Below are positions 53,566 to 62,500 of a stretch of DNA of 64,000 nucleotides, in pieces; the first letter of the stretch is position 1; the number at the start of each line of letters is the position of its first letter. The position numbers were made by a program, and so were the translations under genes. The notes under the pieces are model-generated. The model was not told the DNA's origin. It was given only the letters and a program-made list of their open reading frames with translations, and made no database searches. Source of the DNA: an uncultured Fulvivirga sp. (GTDB lineage: Bacteria; Bacteroidota; Bacteroidia; Cytophagales; Cyclobacteriaceae); contig CANMSE010000007.1 in assembly GCA_947500555.1 (NCBI GenBank), positions 1 to 64,000 of the forward strand. The letters are read 5' to 3'.

Positions 53566-54252
53566 ATGGCGGATACAAAAACAATCGGTGGGTTTGAGTT
53601 TCAACGATACGAAAAGGAAACCTATAATGAAGATGAAACCATCAAAAGAAGTATTGAATTTCATCAGTGGATTGATAAAAGAAGGTCAGTAAGGGACTTC
53701 TCAGATCGACCAATACCAAAGAAAGTAATTGAAGAGCTGATCTGCTCTGCTTCCACCGCTCCTTCCGGTGCGCATAAGCAACCCTGGACTTTTGCGGTAG
53801 TTAGCAATCCTGAATTAAAAAAAAAAATACGTGAAGCTGCAGAAAAAGAAGAGCATGAAAGCTACACTAAACGCATGAGCGAAGAGTGGCTAGACGATCT
53901 AAAGCCTATGCAAACCGACTGGAATAAACCTTTCCTTGAGATTGCGCCCTATCTTGTTATTATATTTAAAAAGGCATACGATTTAGACGAAGACGGTAAC
54001 AAGCATACTAACTATTATGTAAATGAATCCGTTGGTCTTGCAGCAGGCATGTTTTTAACAGCCATTCACAATGCTGGGTTGGTGGCATTAACTCATACAC
54101 CAAGTCCTATGAATTTTCTAAGTAAACTTTTAGAAAGACCTGATAACGAAAGACCTTTTCTTCTTATCCCTATTGGCTATCCGGCAGAAGAAACCTACGT
54201 TCCGAAGCTAGATCGAAAATGTGTAGATGAGGTGGCTGTTTTTTACGAATAA
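53566..54252 (+). CDS. Iodotyrosine deiodinase-like nitroreductase-family flavoprotein
   Basis: 228 residues from the Met before ADTKTIGGF; the longer frame begins with TTG and an unconserved stretch. FMN-binding RRSVRDFSDRPIP and SASTAPSGAHKQPW are typical. Glu96, Tyr100 and Lys121 have the exact spacing (4 and 21) of the iodotyrosine-zwitterion-binding Glu157, Tyr161 and Lys182 of human IYD. Similar enzymes are described from Bacteroidota (Haliscomenobacter). Reductive dehalogenation of halotyrosines is therefore plausible, but physiology is unknown. Confidence 0.8.
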   Translation: MADTKTIGGFEFQRYEKETYNEDETIKRSIEFHQWIDKRRSVRDFSDRPIPKKVIEELICSASTAPSGAHKQPWTFAVVSNPELKKKIREAAEKEEHESYTKRMSEEWLDDLKPMQTDWNKPFLEIAPYLVIIFKKAYDLDEDGNKHTNYYVNESVGLAAGMFLTAIHNAGLVALTHTPSPMNFLSKLLERPDNERPFLLIPIGYPAEETYVPKLDRKCVDEVAVFYE

Positions 54253-54336
54253 TTGGTTAATATTTATTTTGAATCAATTTTAAAATTATTTTTAAACAAG
54301 TATTTATCACTAGCTTTAACAGCAAATTCTAATTTA

Positions 54337-54819
54337 ATGAAAAGCACTTTTTTATTTCTTGCATTTATTATAGTCTTATCTGCGTGCAAAGATGATGATG
54401 TAGTCCCAACCACTGATTTAGGGCCTTCAGCTGCAGGAAGATACTCTTATTCCGGACAAATAAGGAAGATAGATGACGGAGGTTTTTTGGGCAGATTAAC
54501 CGGTACACTTGAACTAAAGGCCAATGATTTAAATATTACTATATTATCAGTTTCTGGTGAAGAAATAAATTTGGCAGATGTCTTAGACACGCCTGATGGG
54601 ACTGTATTTAATATTTCGAATAAAGACTTTATTGACCAAAATGGTGATGAATTTACCTTAATCGGTGTGCCCATTTTCTCTTACTTGAGTGATTCTTACC
54701 ATGCAGAATATAATTTAGAACAAGACTGCTTTAAGATGGTATATGATCACATCTACATTGACGAAAGTTTGACTTCTTCTAATCGCAGGCATGAGCTTTT
54801 TGCAGAAAAAATAAACTAG
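54337..54819 (+). CDS. Small lipoprotein of unknown function
   Basis: 160 residues from the Met giving KSTFLFLAFIIVLSAC (lipobox LSAC, Cys18) and KDDD. I prefer it to the TTG frame from 54253, which lacks a signal. The rest is beta-rich (GRYSYSGQIRKI, GTLELKANDLNITILSV). One more Cys, at 127. No family recognised. The convergent gene stops one base later. Confidence 0.6.
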   Translation: MKSTFLFLAFIIVLSACKDDDVVPTTDLGPSAAGRYSYSGQIRKIDDGGFLGRLTGTLELKANDLNITILSVSGEEINLADVLDTPDGTVFNISNKDFIDQNGDEFTLIGVPIFSYLSDSYHAEYNLEQDCFKMVYDHIYIDESLTSSNRRHELFAEKIN

Positions 54820-54820
54820 A

Positions 54821-55591
54821 CTACTCATCCATCATCTCAGAGAATTCCTCCACATCAAATTTGATGTCATCCTCCCCTATCTGATCAAATGGATTTTCTA
54901 AATGCCCCTGAATATTATCTAAGCTTACCAATATAAAGCTAAAGATTATAGGCATCACGTATTGAAGTCCTTCCGAATAGTGCTCAGAAACAGAAACGAA
55001 GTATGGCCCGTAGATAATTGGGAAAGAGTAAATGAATACTTTACTATAAGCCCGTAAGGTCACCGGAGTTCTATAGTGCAAAATCACCTTTAAGTTTTCC
55101 ATCGCCACCATGATCTTGCTGATATACTGACTTACCCTGGAAACCTCTCCCACTTGTAGTCCATGATCTCGAAATCTCTGTGCTATAGATGATAGTTCGG
55201 AAATCTTATTATAAATCATTTTCTCAGCTTGCTTTTCCTTATTTGGATTACTTACAAAGAAGTTTCTTATGCTACCGTATACGTCAACAAGCTGATTCTT
55301 TATTTCTAGTTGGAACTCATCATTATTTCCTATCCAGTCGCGAGAAGCATGATACAGAGCAATCATATGTGCTTTAAAATCTCCCAATAGGCCCAGAGCT
55401 CTTTCTCTCCTTTTATAAGCACTATCTATTGAAAAAACTACTGGAAATACTATGGCAATCGCCACTAAGGTGAGAGGGAAATCTGCCACAATACCATACC
55501 GATCACACAGCCACGTGCTTACCACCGCTAAAATGGTTACGATAAAAGTTTTGTAATTGATAATGAGGTATAAACTCCTGATTATTTTCAT
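54821..55591 (-). CDS. Bestrophin-like membrane protein
   Basis: 256 residues. Two N-terminal membrane helices (YKTFIVTILAVVSTWLCD, VAIAIVFPVVFSI), a long soluble helical region, two more helices near 185-230, and a C-terminal HLENPFDQIGEDDIKFD that matches the bestrophin/UPF0187 tail (ENPFG-type, acidic). The overall layout fits bestrophin-type anion channels, though the N-terminus is shorter than usual. Divergent from yebC. Confidence 0.6.
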   Translation of the reverse strand: MKIIRSLYLIINYKTFIVTILAVVSTWLCDRYGIVADFPLTLVAIAIVFPVVFSIDSAYKRRERALGLLGDFKAHMIALYHASRDWIGNNDEFQLEIKNQLVDVYGSIRNFFVSNPNKEKQAEKMIYNKISELSSIAQRFRDHGLQVGEVSRVSQYISKIMVAMENLKVILHYRTPVTLRAYSKVFIYSFPIIYGPYFVSVSEHYSEGLQYVMPIIFSFILVSLDNIQGHLENPFDQIGEDDIKFDVEEFSEMMDE

Positions 55592-55695
55592 AAACCAAAT
55601 TTGGCGTGAATATAATCATTTCGTCTATGTTAAGGAATTGTTACTTACTACTAATTATAGTCACGTTTGCACCCTGCATAAATGAGAGATTTACA

Positions 55696-55703
55696 TATTT
55701 TTG
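55696..55703 (+). promoter_or_regulatory. Candidate -7 box of yebC
   Basis: TATTTTTG matches TAnnTTTG, 21 bases before the start codon. The closest -33-type element (TTTG at 55666) is 26 bases away, too far, so this is tentative. Confidence 0.25.
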
Positions 55704-55724
55704 CGTGACTAAGATTGATCTATT

Positions 55725-56435
55725 ATGGGAAGAGCATTTGAATATAGAAGAGCCGCTAAGGAAAAGCGATGGGACAAGATGTCCAAGATATTTCCAAAGT
55801 TAGCTAAGGCCATTACTGTAGCTGCCAAAGAAGGTGGTACTGACCCTGAGATGAATGCTAAGCTTAGAACGGCTATTCAGAATGCCAAGGGTGAAAACAT
55901 GCCCAAGGATAATATTGAGGCCGCCATCAAGCGATCCGAAGGAAAAGATGCAGCTGAGTATTCTGAAATCAACTATGAAGGCAAAGGTCCACATGGTGTT
56001 TTAGTGTTTGTAGAGTGCGCTACTGATAACCCCAATCGCACGGTCGCCAATGTGAAAAGCTACTTTAGCAAAGCAGCTGGTGGTTTGGTACCTACTGGTT
56101 CCTTAGAGTTTATGTTTTCAAGAAATGCCGTATTTGAATTTGAGAAAACTGACGACATGGATGTTGAAGAGCTCGAATTAGAGCTTATTGATGCAGGAAT
56201 GGAAGAGATTGAAGAGCAGGAAGAAAAAATCTTCGTGTACGGGGACTACACCAACTTCGGAAATATTTCAAAAGCACTTGATGAAAAAGGGATTGAGGTA
56301 GCAAAAGCTTCCCTAAAGAGATTTCCGACCAACTCTGTTGAGTTTAGTGAAGAGCAATTGGAGGAAATTGAAAAGATGATCGACAAGCTTGAAGACGATG
56401 ATGATGTTCAGGCGGTATTCACTAATATTGCTTAA
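55725..56435 (+). CDS. YebC/PmpR family DNA-binding regulatory protein
   Basis: 236 residues. MGRAFEYRRAAKEKRWDKMSKIFPKL, ITVAAKEGGTDPEMNAKLRTAI, KGENMPKDNIEAAIKR and YEGKGPHGVLVFVECATDN are the conserved YebC blocks. Members act as transcription regulators or, in other branches, as translation factors resolving ribosome stalling. The last base of its stop (TAATG) is shared with the next start. Confidence 0.92.
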   Translation: MGRAFEYRRAAKEKRWDKMSKIFPKLAKAITVAAKEGGTDPEMNAKLRTAIQNAKGENMPKDNIEAAIKRSEGKDAAEYSEINYEGKGPHGVLVFVECATDNPNRTVANVKSYFSKAAGGLVPTGSLEFMFSRNAVFEFEKTDDMDVEELELELIDAGMEEIEEQEEKIFVYGDYTNFGNISKALDEKGIEVAKASLKRFPTNSVEFSEEQLEEIEKMIDKLEDDDDVQAVFTNIA

Positions 56436-56893
56436 TGGCACAATCAGCAAAGAATACACTCAAAATTTCTCGAATTATCCACTGGGCATTATTAGCAGCT
56501 CCTGTCCTATTAGGGATTTTTGTTTATCTGTTCATACAGAATAATGCAGCTTTAGGAGATGAAAGCTTGCAAGAACTTATCTATTTACCTCTCGTATTTA
56601 TGCTGGTTTCGATAGTAGGTGGTAGATTTCTATTTCAAAAAATACTAGGATCAGTTAAGGATAAAGGCCTTGAAGAAAAACTTCAACTCTTTTTAAAGGC
56701 GTCCATTGTCAGAAATGCTTTATTTGAAATGACAGGACTAGTGACAGCAGTGGTTGCCTTTCTAACTGGTAATAGCACTATCCTACTACTGATACCTATT
56801 ATAGCATTACAATTCATTACTAACCGTCCTTCTCTTCAAAAGGTAGAAATAGAATTGATGCTATCCAGAGAAGAAGTGGACAGTTTGAAATAG
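56435..56893 (+). CDS. Four-helix membrane protein of unknown function
   Basis: 152 residues. Four hydrophobic segments at about 15-35, 50-65, 100-115 and 116-130 and a charged C-terminus ending VEIELMLSREEVDSLK. I do not recognise a family. It is co-translated with yebC through a one-base overlap. Confidence 0.55.
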   Translation: MAQSAKNTLKISRIIHWALLAAPVLLGIFVYLFIQNNAALGDESLQELIYLPLVFMLVSIVGGRFLFQKILGSVKDKGLEEKLQLFLKASIVRNALFEMTGLVTAVVAFLTGNSTILLLIPIIALQFITNRPSLQKVEIELMLSREEVDSLK

Positions 56894-57008
56894 CAAAGTA
56901 TTCTCTTTCAAAAACTTGGTGATTTAATCTCCTTGGCTTATCTCGTAACCAGGATTTTACTATATTGTCAAGTTAAACATAATTTCGAATCAGTCTAATC
57001 AGGTAAAT

Positions 57009-59546
57009 ATGAAATATATCACCGCTCTCTTTTTTGCCTTTTCATTACTAAGTATCACAAAATCCGCGTCTTTAGCCCAAGTAAATTCTAGTCAGGAAGC
57101 CAATTACAAGACTAAAACAAGTATGAGTTTCAATTATTCCACACAATATGATAACGGCTATGTGGTTTTAAAGGATGGTACTCAACTAACAGGTCAAATA
57201 GCGTTAGTGGGTCAATCCTATAACAATTTATGGGGAGTAAAAATTAAAACGAGTTCAGGTAACAAGTACAGCCTTCAAATGAGAAGTCTGAAAGAGTTTG
57301 GTTTGGCTTCAGGGTTGACTAACGATACCCCAGAGTTTTTTAGTTGGACATTACCTGAGAAAAAATCTGTAATTAATGGATTCAAGTCCATTAGAATCGG
57401 CTATGCAGATTTTGGTTATGTCACGGATAAATCAGGGAAAACTTATGACGGGTCAATTCAGATTAAAGAAGTATCAGGTAAAATTGAAAATATATCAATA
57501 CGTGACGCTTCCAAAAATTTAACGAAGCTTGATGCAGAGGACATCAGTAATTTCGGTGTGAAAAAATATAAAGACCCAAAATTCGAAGGCGCATGGTCAA
57601 TTATCCGCTGGAAACAAAATTCATATACCAGCACTTTTGCAAATACAAAGTCCATACCTTATCCTGGTTACGTCAATCTTACTAATGGACAAAAAGTAAT
57701 TGGCGACATTACTCTACTTAGAAAAGGCACTCAAGTTAATAAAGTAAATGTGCTCGGGTCAGCGGATGCAAAACCTCAGAAAATCAAAACTGAGGACATC
57801 AAGTCTTATGGATATACTATTAAAATGGCGGATATCAATGAGCTCTACAGCAAGTATGACGTAGCCAGCATTAATCCAAATTATCGATTCTTTCCCGGTA
57901 AAATAACTATGGAAGATGGTACGATAAAGCAAGGTTTTGTAGCTAAATCATCTGCTAATGATCTATCAGATGCCTACTTCTCAAAAGATGAAAATAGTTA
58001 TCTGGAACTCATTGACCAAGATCAAATAGATGAAGTAGATCAGGAAATTCCAGATGAAGAATGGTTACGTTATAAAAATTACATCTACAACCAAACCCAT
58101 GTTGAGGGCTACAAAATTCAAAATCCAAACCAATGGAAATATGATGGAAAGTATGATCCTAACATATATAAAACGCTTTACCAACCAGGATATGTCAGAT
58201 TAAAAAATGGAGACACCAAGGTGGGTTCAATATCTATTAATAAGCAAGGTACCATAACCAAAGTGCGATTTAAAGAATCAGGTAAAGACCTTGTCAAATA
58301 TGGTTACAAAGACTACGAAACTTACGGCTTACTCGAGCAAGAAGCAAAAACAGCATTCCCGGCAGAATTATTTAGTAAATCGAATAAAGGATTCATTAGA
58401 CTTTTCAATACTGATGAGACATTGTATGGAGATCTAAAAATAAAAACTAAAAATAATAAAGCTGGAAGCAGTGAGCTTGAAAAGCAACTATTCATATTTA
58501 ACCATAACGGAACGGAAGAAGAGTATAAAGAAAGTAATATAGATATCTACGGACTGGTAGATGTAGATATACAAAGATTGCAGAAAGCCACAAAGACGGC
58601 TGATCCAAAGCAAGGATTTCATCCCGGCAGCTTTGTTCTCGATGGCATAAAAAAAGAAGGTGTAATTGCATGGGCTGCTCCTAACGATGGAGGTCAGTAT
58701 TTCGCATTTTACTATGCCACAGCAATGGATGGGCCCGCTAATGTGTTTTATTTGTCAAGCGGTGTTTCTGATATAGTTCAAAATATTGAAATTATTGATT
58801 TAGAGACCCAGTCTAAATCAGAAGAATTGGCCAATACAGGAGAAGGTCTCGAAGGTTATGTAATAACACATGACGGTGAAAAAATGGAAGGTGAAATAGC
58901 CTTAACAATTCCACCAAAAATTCAATTCGCTACTAATGTTCAACTAAAGAAGGCAGATGGCGAAGTAAGGAACTATGCGAATGATAATTCATTACGAGAA
59001 ATTATCATTACAGAACCGGGTAGAGAAGCTCTATTTGTCTCTTTTGAAGGTGAGTATGTGGAAGTTTTACAACAGGATGGCCACTGGGTACATTTTAAAA
59101 ATCCGCACCCTACAACACTATCGACATTGTCATCTTTTGGTAACGACATATTAAATCAATCCGCCCAAGATGGACTGGAAAGTCTTGATCGAAGAGCTGA
59201 TGAAGAGGCTATGAAAGACGCTATGAAGAAGTCAATTGAAGGAGATTGGGATGAAGGTGATCAACGTAAATTCAATGATTTTATGAGTCGTAAACGAATG
59301 AAATGGACAGACACAGAATTCCTAAAATTTTATAAAAAGGAATATGTAGTTATGAATAAAAATGATGGTACTAATGCTATCTATATCCCTTCCTTTACAG
59401 AACCAAGTAGTTTCTTTAGAATCGAAGGTTTATTGATGGGTTGTATCGAATTTCTAGAACTAGAACCTTCAGAGCAAAAGCAACTCTTCAAAATGAAAAA
59501 TCCGCAAGCAACACTGAGTTTTTTGAACCAGAATCTAACAAACTGA
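57009..59546 (+). CDS. Large secreted protein with about eight beta repeats
   Basis: 845 residues with a signal peptide ending SLAQ. A short element of the form G-Y-V-x-L-x-[ND]-G-x4-G-x-I recurs at about residues 50, 136, 220, 296, 394, 461, 539 and 615, usually followed 30-40 residues later by (E)DI-xxYG[LVY] (LKEFGL, EDISNFGV, EDIKSYGY, DYETYGL). The repeat suggests a multi-unit beta structure of the outer surface or periplasm. No known domain recognised. A weak iron-box-like stretch lies upstream. Confidence 0.65.
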   Translation: MKYITALFFAFSLLSITKSASLAQVNSSQEANYKTKTSMSFNYSTQYDNGYVVLKDGTQLTGQIALVGQSYNNLWGVKIKTSSGNKYSLQMRSLKEFGLASGLTNDTPEFFSWTLPEKKSVINGFKSIRIGYADFGYVTDKSGKTYDGSIQIKEVSGKIENISIRDASKNLTKLDAEDISNFGVKKYKDPKFEGAWSIIRWKQNSYTSTFANTKSIPYPGYVNLTNGQKVIGDITLLRKGTQVNKVNVLGSADAKPQKIKTEDIKSYGYTIKMADINELYSKYDVASINPNYRFFPGKITMEDGTIKQGFVAKSSANDLSDAYFSKDENSYLELIDQDQIDEVDQEIPDEEWLRYKNYIYNQTHVEGYKIQNPNQWKYDGKYDPNIYKTLYQPGYVRLKNGDTKVGSISINKQGTITKVRFKESGKDLVKYGYKDYETYGLLEQEAKTAFPAELFSKSNKGFIRLFNTDETLYGDLKIKTKNNKAGSSELEKQLFIFNHNGTEEEYKESNIDIYGLVDVDIQRLQKATKTADPKQGFHPGSFVLDGIKKEGVIAWAAPNDGGQYFAFYYATAMDGPANVFYLSSGVSDIVQNIEIIDLETQSKSEELANTGEGLEGYVITHDGEKMEGEIALTIPPKIQFATNVQLKKADGEVRNYANDNSLREIIITEPGREALFVSFEGEYVEVLQQDGHWVHFKNPHPTTLSTLSSFGNDILNQSAQDGLESLDRRADEEAMKDAMKKSIEGDWDEGDQRKFNDFMSRKRMKWTDTEFLKFYKKEYVVMNKNDGTNAIYIPSFTEPSSFFRIEGLLMGCIEFLELEPSEQKQLFKMKNPQATLSFLNQNLTN

Positions 59547-59550
59547 AGTT

Positions 59551-61032
59551 TTAGAAAACTATATTCTCGTACACCTCATTATTATATGTGCGACAGGAAA
59601 GTTTAGCAGTCAAGGCACTTGGTTTGAACAATGATTTACCCATAACCATTCTAACACATTCTTGAATGCCTTCAGTGATAGAAGGATGAGGATGCACACA
59701 TTCAGCTAGCTCTTCAATACCCTTATCCATACTTATAAGCAACGCTACCGCCTGAATGGCACTGGAAGCATGATGCCCAACCACACGCATTCCAAGGATT
59801 TTCATGTCCTCATCATTTGTCACCAATAGCTTTATAAACCCTTGTGTATTACGCTTGGCAATAGCTCTTGGTATACATGAATAGTCGAGTGTAACAACTT
59901 TATAAGGAATGCCTTTTGCTTTTGCCTGATTCTCATTGAGCCCCACTCCTGCCACTTCAGGGTGAAGAAACATAATAGTGGAGATGTTCTCGTAGACTAG
60001 TTTTCTTTTCGGTTGCCCAAAAATCTTCTCCACTGCATGTCTCCCTTCCAACTCTCCTACATTCACCAATGCAATATCAGCGGTAATATCACCGACAGCA
60101 TAGATGTTAGAAACACTGGTTTGTGTTTCATTATCCTCAATACCTCTATGGTTTAAAGTGATAGGAACAGCGTCAGCCCACAGATTTTCATAATTCGGAA
60201 CTCTACCCACAGATACCAAAGCTTTTTCAACATTAAATATCTCTTTGCTTCCGTCATTATACTCTAGCTCATACCTCACCTTGCCATCAACTTTTTCCAT
60301 CTTAATTAAGCGTGAATTTCGGTGTATCAAAACACCACTCTCCTCCATATTGCGCTCAATCACCTCAACAACATCTTCATCTTCAAACGGTAAAATGCGG
60401 TCTCCCTTATCAATTAAATGAACCTTCGTCTTTCCAAAGCCTGAGAATATCGTTGCATATTCACAACCTATTACTCCCGCACCTAGAATTACCATACTTT
60501 CAGGGAAATCATCAATATTTTCTATTCCCTCACTAGTCAGGATAATCTTTTCATCTATAGGTATTTCAGGAAGTTTGCGAGGTCGACTACCTGTTGCCAG
60601 CACCACATAGTCGGTATGAACTACTTCTACTCCATTGTCTCCGCTAATTTCAATTTCATGTTCATTTAGCAGCTTGGCGCTTCCCACCTTAAACTCAAGC
60701 AGGTTAGAAAACTGTGAATGCTGAAGCAAATCCATATGATCGGTAAGCAGGTACTTGCGAGCGACTACAGCATCAACTACATCCTTTTTTACATCTTTGA
60801 ATTTGATATCAGGGGGATTGACATTGAATCGTTTTAGATGTTTATTGAGTCGAGCAGTTTCTTTAGAAATTTCCCACCATGTTTTAGATGATAACGCCCC
60901 GTTGGTTACACCTGCTCCACCAATCCCATATCGCTCTACTAACAATACTTTTTTCTTGAAATCGAGCGCCCTCATAGCCGCTGCATAACCTGATGGACCA
61001 GCACCAATAACAACTAAATCGTAGTTCTTCAT
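59551..61032 (-). CDS. Lipoamide-dehydrogenase-like flavoprotein without redox disulfide
   Basis: 493 residues. Class I pyridine nucleotide-disulfide oxidoreductase fold: FAD motif VIGAGPSGYAAAM, ATGSRPR, second GAGVIGCEYA, SVGRVPN, NIYAVGDIT, and the HPHPSITEG dyad at the C-terminus. The redox loop GG-T-C-LNVG-C-IPSK reads GGAGVTNGALSSK, so both cysteines (positions 41 and 46) are Gly and Ala. It cannot do thiol-disulfide exchange at that site and resembles soluble transhydrogenases or other NAD(P)H oxidoreductases. Convergent with the repeat-protein gene. Confidence 0.8.
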   Translation of the reverse strand: MKNYDLVVIGAGPSGYAAAMRALDFKKKVLLVERYGIGGAGVTNGALSSKTWWEISKETARLNKHLKRFNVNPPDIKFKDVKKDVVDAVVARKYLLTDHMDLLQHSQFSNLLEFKVGSAKLLNEHEIEISGDNGVEVVHTDYVVLATGSRPRKLPEIPIDEKIILTSEGIENIDDFPESMVILGAGVIGCEYATIFSGFGKTKVHLIDKGDRILPFEDEDVVEVIERNMEESGVLIHRNSRLIKMEKVDGKVRYELEYNDGSKEIFNVEKALVSVGRVPNYENLWADAVPITLNHRGIEDNETQTSVSNIYAVGDITADIALVNVGELEGRHAVEKIFGQPKRKLVYENISTIMFLHPEVAGVGLNENQAKAKGIPYKVVTLDYSCIPRAIAKRNTQGFIKLLVTNDEDMKILGMRVVGHHASSAIQAVALLISMDKGIEELAECVHPHPSITEGIQECVRMVMGKSLFKPSALTAKLSCRTYNNEVYENIVF

Positions 61033-61546
61033 AATTTACTATAGACTATTGTAGTCTTAAATATAATGATTTCTAAATCAAATTAGATGACTCTCAAGAA
61101 TATGAAAAGTACAGAAATGGAAGTGAATAGCCAGTATTCTTTGACCTTGATGAAGTAAGGGAATTGAAGTGATTTTTGAAACCAATAGGAAGTATGAATA
61201 AGCAAATATGCTCAATTCTGTGAACTGTTCCAGTTATCGAAACTAAAGCCTTAATTAAAGAACAATCAAGATTAAAGCTGCCGTGATAAGTCCAAGAACA
61301 ATAAGTCCTATCTCGATTGTATTTTTCATTGTTGTTTGTGATGTAATCATAGTGTAATTATCACCCATACCCTCTTATTATAGAAATGAAAACCTCTGAA
61401 CTGTAAGATTCTTGTACTGAATCGGGCATAATACTGACTGAATTATTAAACCCTATTCTACGTAATTCTATCTAAACTGCACTTCATGCGCAAGAATTGA
61501 TATTTTTTATTATTATGTATATATTTACGTAACTAACTACTTAATT
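61033..61546. other. Intergenic region (514 bases)
   Basis: The gap between the divergent lipoamide-dehydrogenase-like gene and the MarR-GNAT gene. It holds a short inverted repeat AGACT/AGTCT (61043-61057), a possible 31-residue membrane peptide gene on the minus strand (61255-61350), and otherwise nothing I recognise. Confidence 0.5.
61255..61350 (-). CDS. Possible small single-pass membrane protein
   Basis: A 31-residue frame (start ATG at 61348-61350, stop TAA at 61255-61257): a polar start with MKNTIEIG at residues 8-15, then a hydrophobic helix, LIVLGLITAALILIVL. The pattern is typical of bacterial micro-proteins, but no ribosome-binding site is obvious. Confidence 0.3.
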   Translation of the reverse strand: MITSQTTMKNTIEIGLIVLGLITAALILIVL

Positions 61547-62500
61547 ATGGAATACTTGGATAAACTGGGCGTTTTAGCCCTTGGCAGTAGACTGAGAAGG
61601 TTGAGTGACAACATTATGGCTGATGGAGCAACCATGTACAGACAAGCAAATGTAGATTTTGATCCCAAATGGTTCCCTGTTTTTAGTCTACTGTCCAAGC
61701 AATCCCCACTAGGTATTATGGAGATAGCCGACCACTTGAATATATCGCACCCATATGTAATCAAATTAGTCAAAGACCTGGAGAAAAAAGGATATCTAAC
61801 CAATGCGGCCAATTCATCAGATGGAAGAAAACGTGCCATTCAATTATCAGATGCAGGATTTAAAATACTCAATGAGCTTGAACCACTTTGGGATGATATA
61901 AGTCGGACTATGGAGTCTTTGCTTCGTGATTTAAACAATAGTATCTATTCAAGTATCATACAACTGGAAGAGGCTTTTTCCAGTCGTAGTTTTGCTGATC
62001 GGCTCAGTGATACACGTAAAGAACGACAGCAAGCCTCAGTGACCATTCTTCCTTTCTCGGCTGAGTATGAGTCATATTTTAAAACACTAAATGAAGAATG
62101 GCTTAAGAAGTATTTTGAAATTGAACCTCTGGATGTGGAAGTGCTTTCTAATCCAGTAGAATACCTTATAAAGCCAGGTGGTACTATCCTTTTTGCCGAA
62201 TATAATGGGGAGATTGTAGGTACATGTGCTCTTAAAAAACATGAGTCAAACCAATATGAACTAACCAAGATGGCCGTTACTGAAAAAGTCCAAGGTCTAC
62301 AGATAGGAAAAAAATTAGGCCAGGCAATATTAACATCTGCAAAAGAAAAGAATGCCGCAAAAGTATTTCTAGAATCCAATAGAATTCTAAGTCCAGCCAT
62401 CAATTTGTATAAGCGACTTGGTTTCGTAGAAGCCATACATCCTTCTCAATCTGATTACATCAGATCAGACATATATATGGTATTGAAAGCTGACCTATGA
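61547..62500 (+). CDS. MarR-type regulator fused to GNAT acetyltransferase
   Basis: 317 residues. Residues 1-145 form a MarR winged helix (LGIMEIADHLNISHPYVIKLVKDLEKKGYL, SSDGRKRAIQLSDAG); residues ~165-317 a GNAT domain with KMAVTEKVQGLQIGKKLGQAILTSAKEKNAAKVFLES. This fused architecture recurs in bacteria; the two activities may act on the same metabolite. A second GNAT gene overlaps its stop by four bases. Confidence 0.88.
   Translation: MEYLDKLGVLALGSRLRRLSDNIMADGATMYRQANVDFDPKWFPVFSLLSKQSPLGIMEIADHLNISHPYVIKLVKDLEKKGYLTNAANSSDGRKRAIQLSDAGFKILNELEPLWDDISRTMESLLRDLNNSIYSSIIQLEEAFSSRSFADRLSDTRKERQQASVTILPFSAEYESYFKTLNEEWLKKYFEIEPLDVEVLSNPVEYLIKPGGTILFAEYNGEIVGTCALKKHESNQYELTKMAVTEKVQGLQIGKKLGQAILTSAKEKNAAKVFLESNRILSPAINLYKRLGFVEAIHPSQSDYIRSDIYMVLKADL

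Noticed and set aside
57009..59546. TonB-dependent receptor or barrel
   Set aside because: No plug, no terminal aromatic strand and a regular short repeat throughout.
59551..61032. Component E3 of a 2-oxoacid dehydrogenase complex
   Set aside because: Both redox cysteines are missing and no E1 or E2 gene is near.
61945..62436. 163-codon frame antisense to the MarR-GNAT gene
   Set aside because: Lies wholly within a well-supported gene, no family match, no start context.
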